This document shows, in pieces, positions 55,782-64,000 of a DNA stretch of 64,000 nucleotides. The stretch comes from Cristatella mucedo (lineage: Eukaryota > Bryozoa > Phylactolaemata > Cristatellidae), in assembly GCA_009760855.2 (NCBI GenBank), contig WPIO01000040.1, positions 3,072,501 to 3,136,500 of the forward strand, written 5' to 3'. Each line of letters begins with the position of its first letter. The first letter of the stretch is position 1. Both the position numbers and the translations under genes were made by a program. The notes under the pieces are model-generated. The model searched no databases, was not told where the DNA came from, and saw only the letters and a program-made list of their open reading frames with translations.

Positions 55782-56491
55782 TTATATATTGATACATGCA
55801 CTAAGTAGTCCCCTAATTCTAAATACACCGAATACTATGTCGTCATTGAATGCATTCCTCTGAAAGAACTTCAATGTCTTCGGAAGACTTGGTAGCACTT
55901 ACGATTACGAGTCTGTTAGGCGTTGCTTGTGACTCTTAAATGATCAATATTCTGTATGTATGGATGCAATGTCTGCAGGACAAGAATTCCACTTACTAAA
56001 AAATCGTCTAAATTAATTTAAACTATCAAGTCTACACGGTTGTCGCCGGCACAGCAGTGCCCGTGACGAGGGTCTGAATGAAAAAATGGCCCTCTCCTGA
56101 GGCACCACAAAGAAAGAGAGAGCAGCTGAGACACGAGGACACGAGAATGCAGAGGGAAAAGCAAGGGGGCTGCGATCTCAATTTAAGTGAGGGTCCTGCT
56201 ACATCGAGTCCGATCCACACGACACGCAGCACAGCAGCCAACAAGTTGAGCAGGACTGAGGAAGTGGCTTCTCCACCAGGATTTATAACCGCATATCGCC
56301 AGTCGGCACTGAAATACTGACATTCGGTAGCCAACGGCAATGAGCTAGGACTGCAGAATCCAAGGGTTTCTTAAGAAGCTTGAAGAGTGGCCAATTTACA
56401 TGCCTCAGGAACTAATCTAGATGACGTAAGACCCGAGCAATGGCTGAGGTAAGGCACGTAATAAAAAGCAAACTTGTATGCGTTATAAACT

Positions 56492-56497
56492 TTTATT
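56492..56497 (-). terminator. RBX1: Poly(A) signal of RBX1
   Basis: TTTATT on the plus strand reads AATAAA on the minus strand, about 150 bases after the RBX1 stop codon. Confidence 0.7.
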
Positions 56498-56642
56498 TTC
56501 TACTTGCAAGGGTAATTCGGTATGAACAAAATTACAATACTTATGTCAGAGCATACGTATCGACATAGCTCTGATGTACAGCATGACACGATCTGAACTG
56601 CCAATCTTTTCAACGCCGTACCTTCCCTGTAGTAGCCCGATC

Positions 56643-62760
<6,118 letters not shown>

Positions 62761-63894
62761 TGCGCGCCTGCAGCGGTGCTACCGAACTATATGTGTATAT
62801 ATATCGCACGACAGGCAGTGACGAGCGCTATCGCCAGACTCAGAAGGATCCGGCGGGGCGCTACAGTAACAGAGTTGGAAGCAGATTTATGCTTTTGTAT
62901 AGTTAAATAATAATTCATACTTTAAATCTGAGTTTTTATTAAAATACTGTTTGTATTTGCATTTAGCTACTTTTAATCCATGACCGGTTCACAGGCCTGC
63001 ATTTGCGGCTGGACACCGTGTGGCGTCCTTGGCCGCCGTCGCTAAGGCGCTGCCGGCCAAGTAGCTGGGGAGGGACTGGTTCACGCGCTACGGCGACAAT
63101 GAGCGAAGAAAAGGCAGACGGAAAGAAAAAGACGCACGTGCTCGAAGCTATTCGAACTGGGTGAGAGCACGCCGGCGCGAGCCTCGCGCGAGCAGCGCCG
63201 ATCGCCGGTACCACATTCTCCTCGGCGGCTCTCCTCTGTGGAAGCGGGTGAGGCGTGGCTGCTACACTCTCGCAAGCGCGATAATTGAAGATAAGCGACG
63301 CAGCAGCTGAGAAACACGCGAAGAGAACGTATCTTTTTTGGCTCTGGGAACTGAGAATGAGAGGAATCCGAGAGTTTCCCATGTTGGAAAGGAGCGCGGC
63401 AGAGCTGCAGGTCTGGCGGCAAGGAACGTTTATTGTTCGCCAACTTCTTAAAATTTGGCAATATTTTAAAGGTTTTTAATATTCATGATATTTTTATATT
63501 TATATAAATATATAAAATTTGAAATATTGAAGTTTATTGGGCTTCCTTCGACCGAGTCCTGTTAAGGCTAAACGCGTTGCACTGCTGTGGGGTAAATTAG
63601 GATCGAATCTAGCTATACATGCGCCGTTGCCGCACTCAGCAAGCAGACGCTCGCATTTGGGGTACAGCGGGTTATGAGGCATCGCCCAACTAATCGGTTC
63701 GTTGTTGATTGTCAGCGATCGCTCACATTTGGACCAAGCCTGCTCTTTTGGGAAACTTCCGGTACGGCATCCAAGTAGTTCACAGCAAAGATCGTCTGGC
63801 GTTTGCTAACATGTAGCGCTGGGACACCGCCTGTCGAAGTGCGTGAGTGACGCATGACTTGCACAGTCAGTTTGGGGGGAGACACACGACGTAC
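62761..63894. other. Upstream region of RBX1
   Basis: Likely promoter and 5' UTR of RBX1; GC-rich at 62960-63260, AT-rich at 63470-63530. No further gene recognised. Confidence 0.5.
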
Positions 63895-64000
63895 ACGTGT
63901 CCCTTCATTCTATGGCTCCAGCCTATCTGTCAGATATACTACCCCATCAGGCCAAGCATCGTACCACACGCTTTTCGGAATCCAACAGCCTACAAATACC
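63895..64000 (+). mobile_element. LINE RT C-terminal fragment running off the window
   Basis: Reads SLHSMAPAYLSDILPHQAKH, then [13 protein letters not shown], identical in style to the copy at 16199-16955. Continues past the window edge. Confidence 0.82.

Overview
This is nuclear DNA of a multicellular animal. Genes are split into many short GT-AG exons, and the space between them is filled with LINE fragments, tRNA-derived SINEs and exceptionally long simple repeats. The four genes I recognise are all conserved animal genes. No phylum can be fixed from the window. An invertebrate is plausible because the genes are compact and their proteins carry lineage-specific Ala/Gly/Ser runs.

Layout. 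(1) 194-8806, minus: ten internal exons of a class-1 P4-ATPase (ATP8A/Drs2-like lipid flippase), running from membrane segment 2 to the start of the nucleotide-binding domain. The 3' end lies outside the window and the 5' exons were not found. (2) 14564-25485, plus: EXOSC9 (RRP45), complete, ten exons, polyadenylation signal at 25701. (3) 26857-48375, minus: ANKRD50, complete in twelve exons, with a STAND-type NTPase module, an ankyrin array and a C-terminal tail ending KETLL. EXOSC9 and ANKRD50 are convergent, with stop codons about 1.4 kb apart. (4) 56643-62760, minus: RBX1, complete in five exons, the last carrying only four codons plus one base. I derived the exon boundaries by requiring conserved protein sequence, splice dinucleotides and matching codon phase at every junction; each reconstructed reading frame stays open throughout.

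The genes serve unrelated housekeeping jobs: lipid asymmetry, RNA decay, endosomal or scaffold function, and cullin-RING ubiquitin ligation. The EXOSC9-ANKRD50 pairing recalls their linkage on human chromosome 4q27-q28.

The rest is repeats: a CR1/L2-like LINE family with many 5'-truncated copies (one nested in another), a tRNA-SINE family sharing that LINE's 3' stem-loop tail, a second tRNA-SINE family, a second LINE-like 3' end, a 0.7-kb (AC)n tract, a 1-kb structured (GA)n tract and several perfect inverted repeats.

The most interesting signals are a hairpin spanning the 3' splice site of an EXOSC9 intron that also has a GC donor, and the shared LINE/SINE 3' stem-loop whose GA-rich arm appears to have seeded (GA)n microsatellites.
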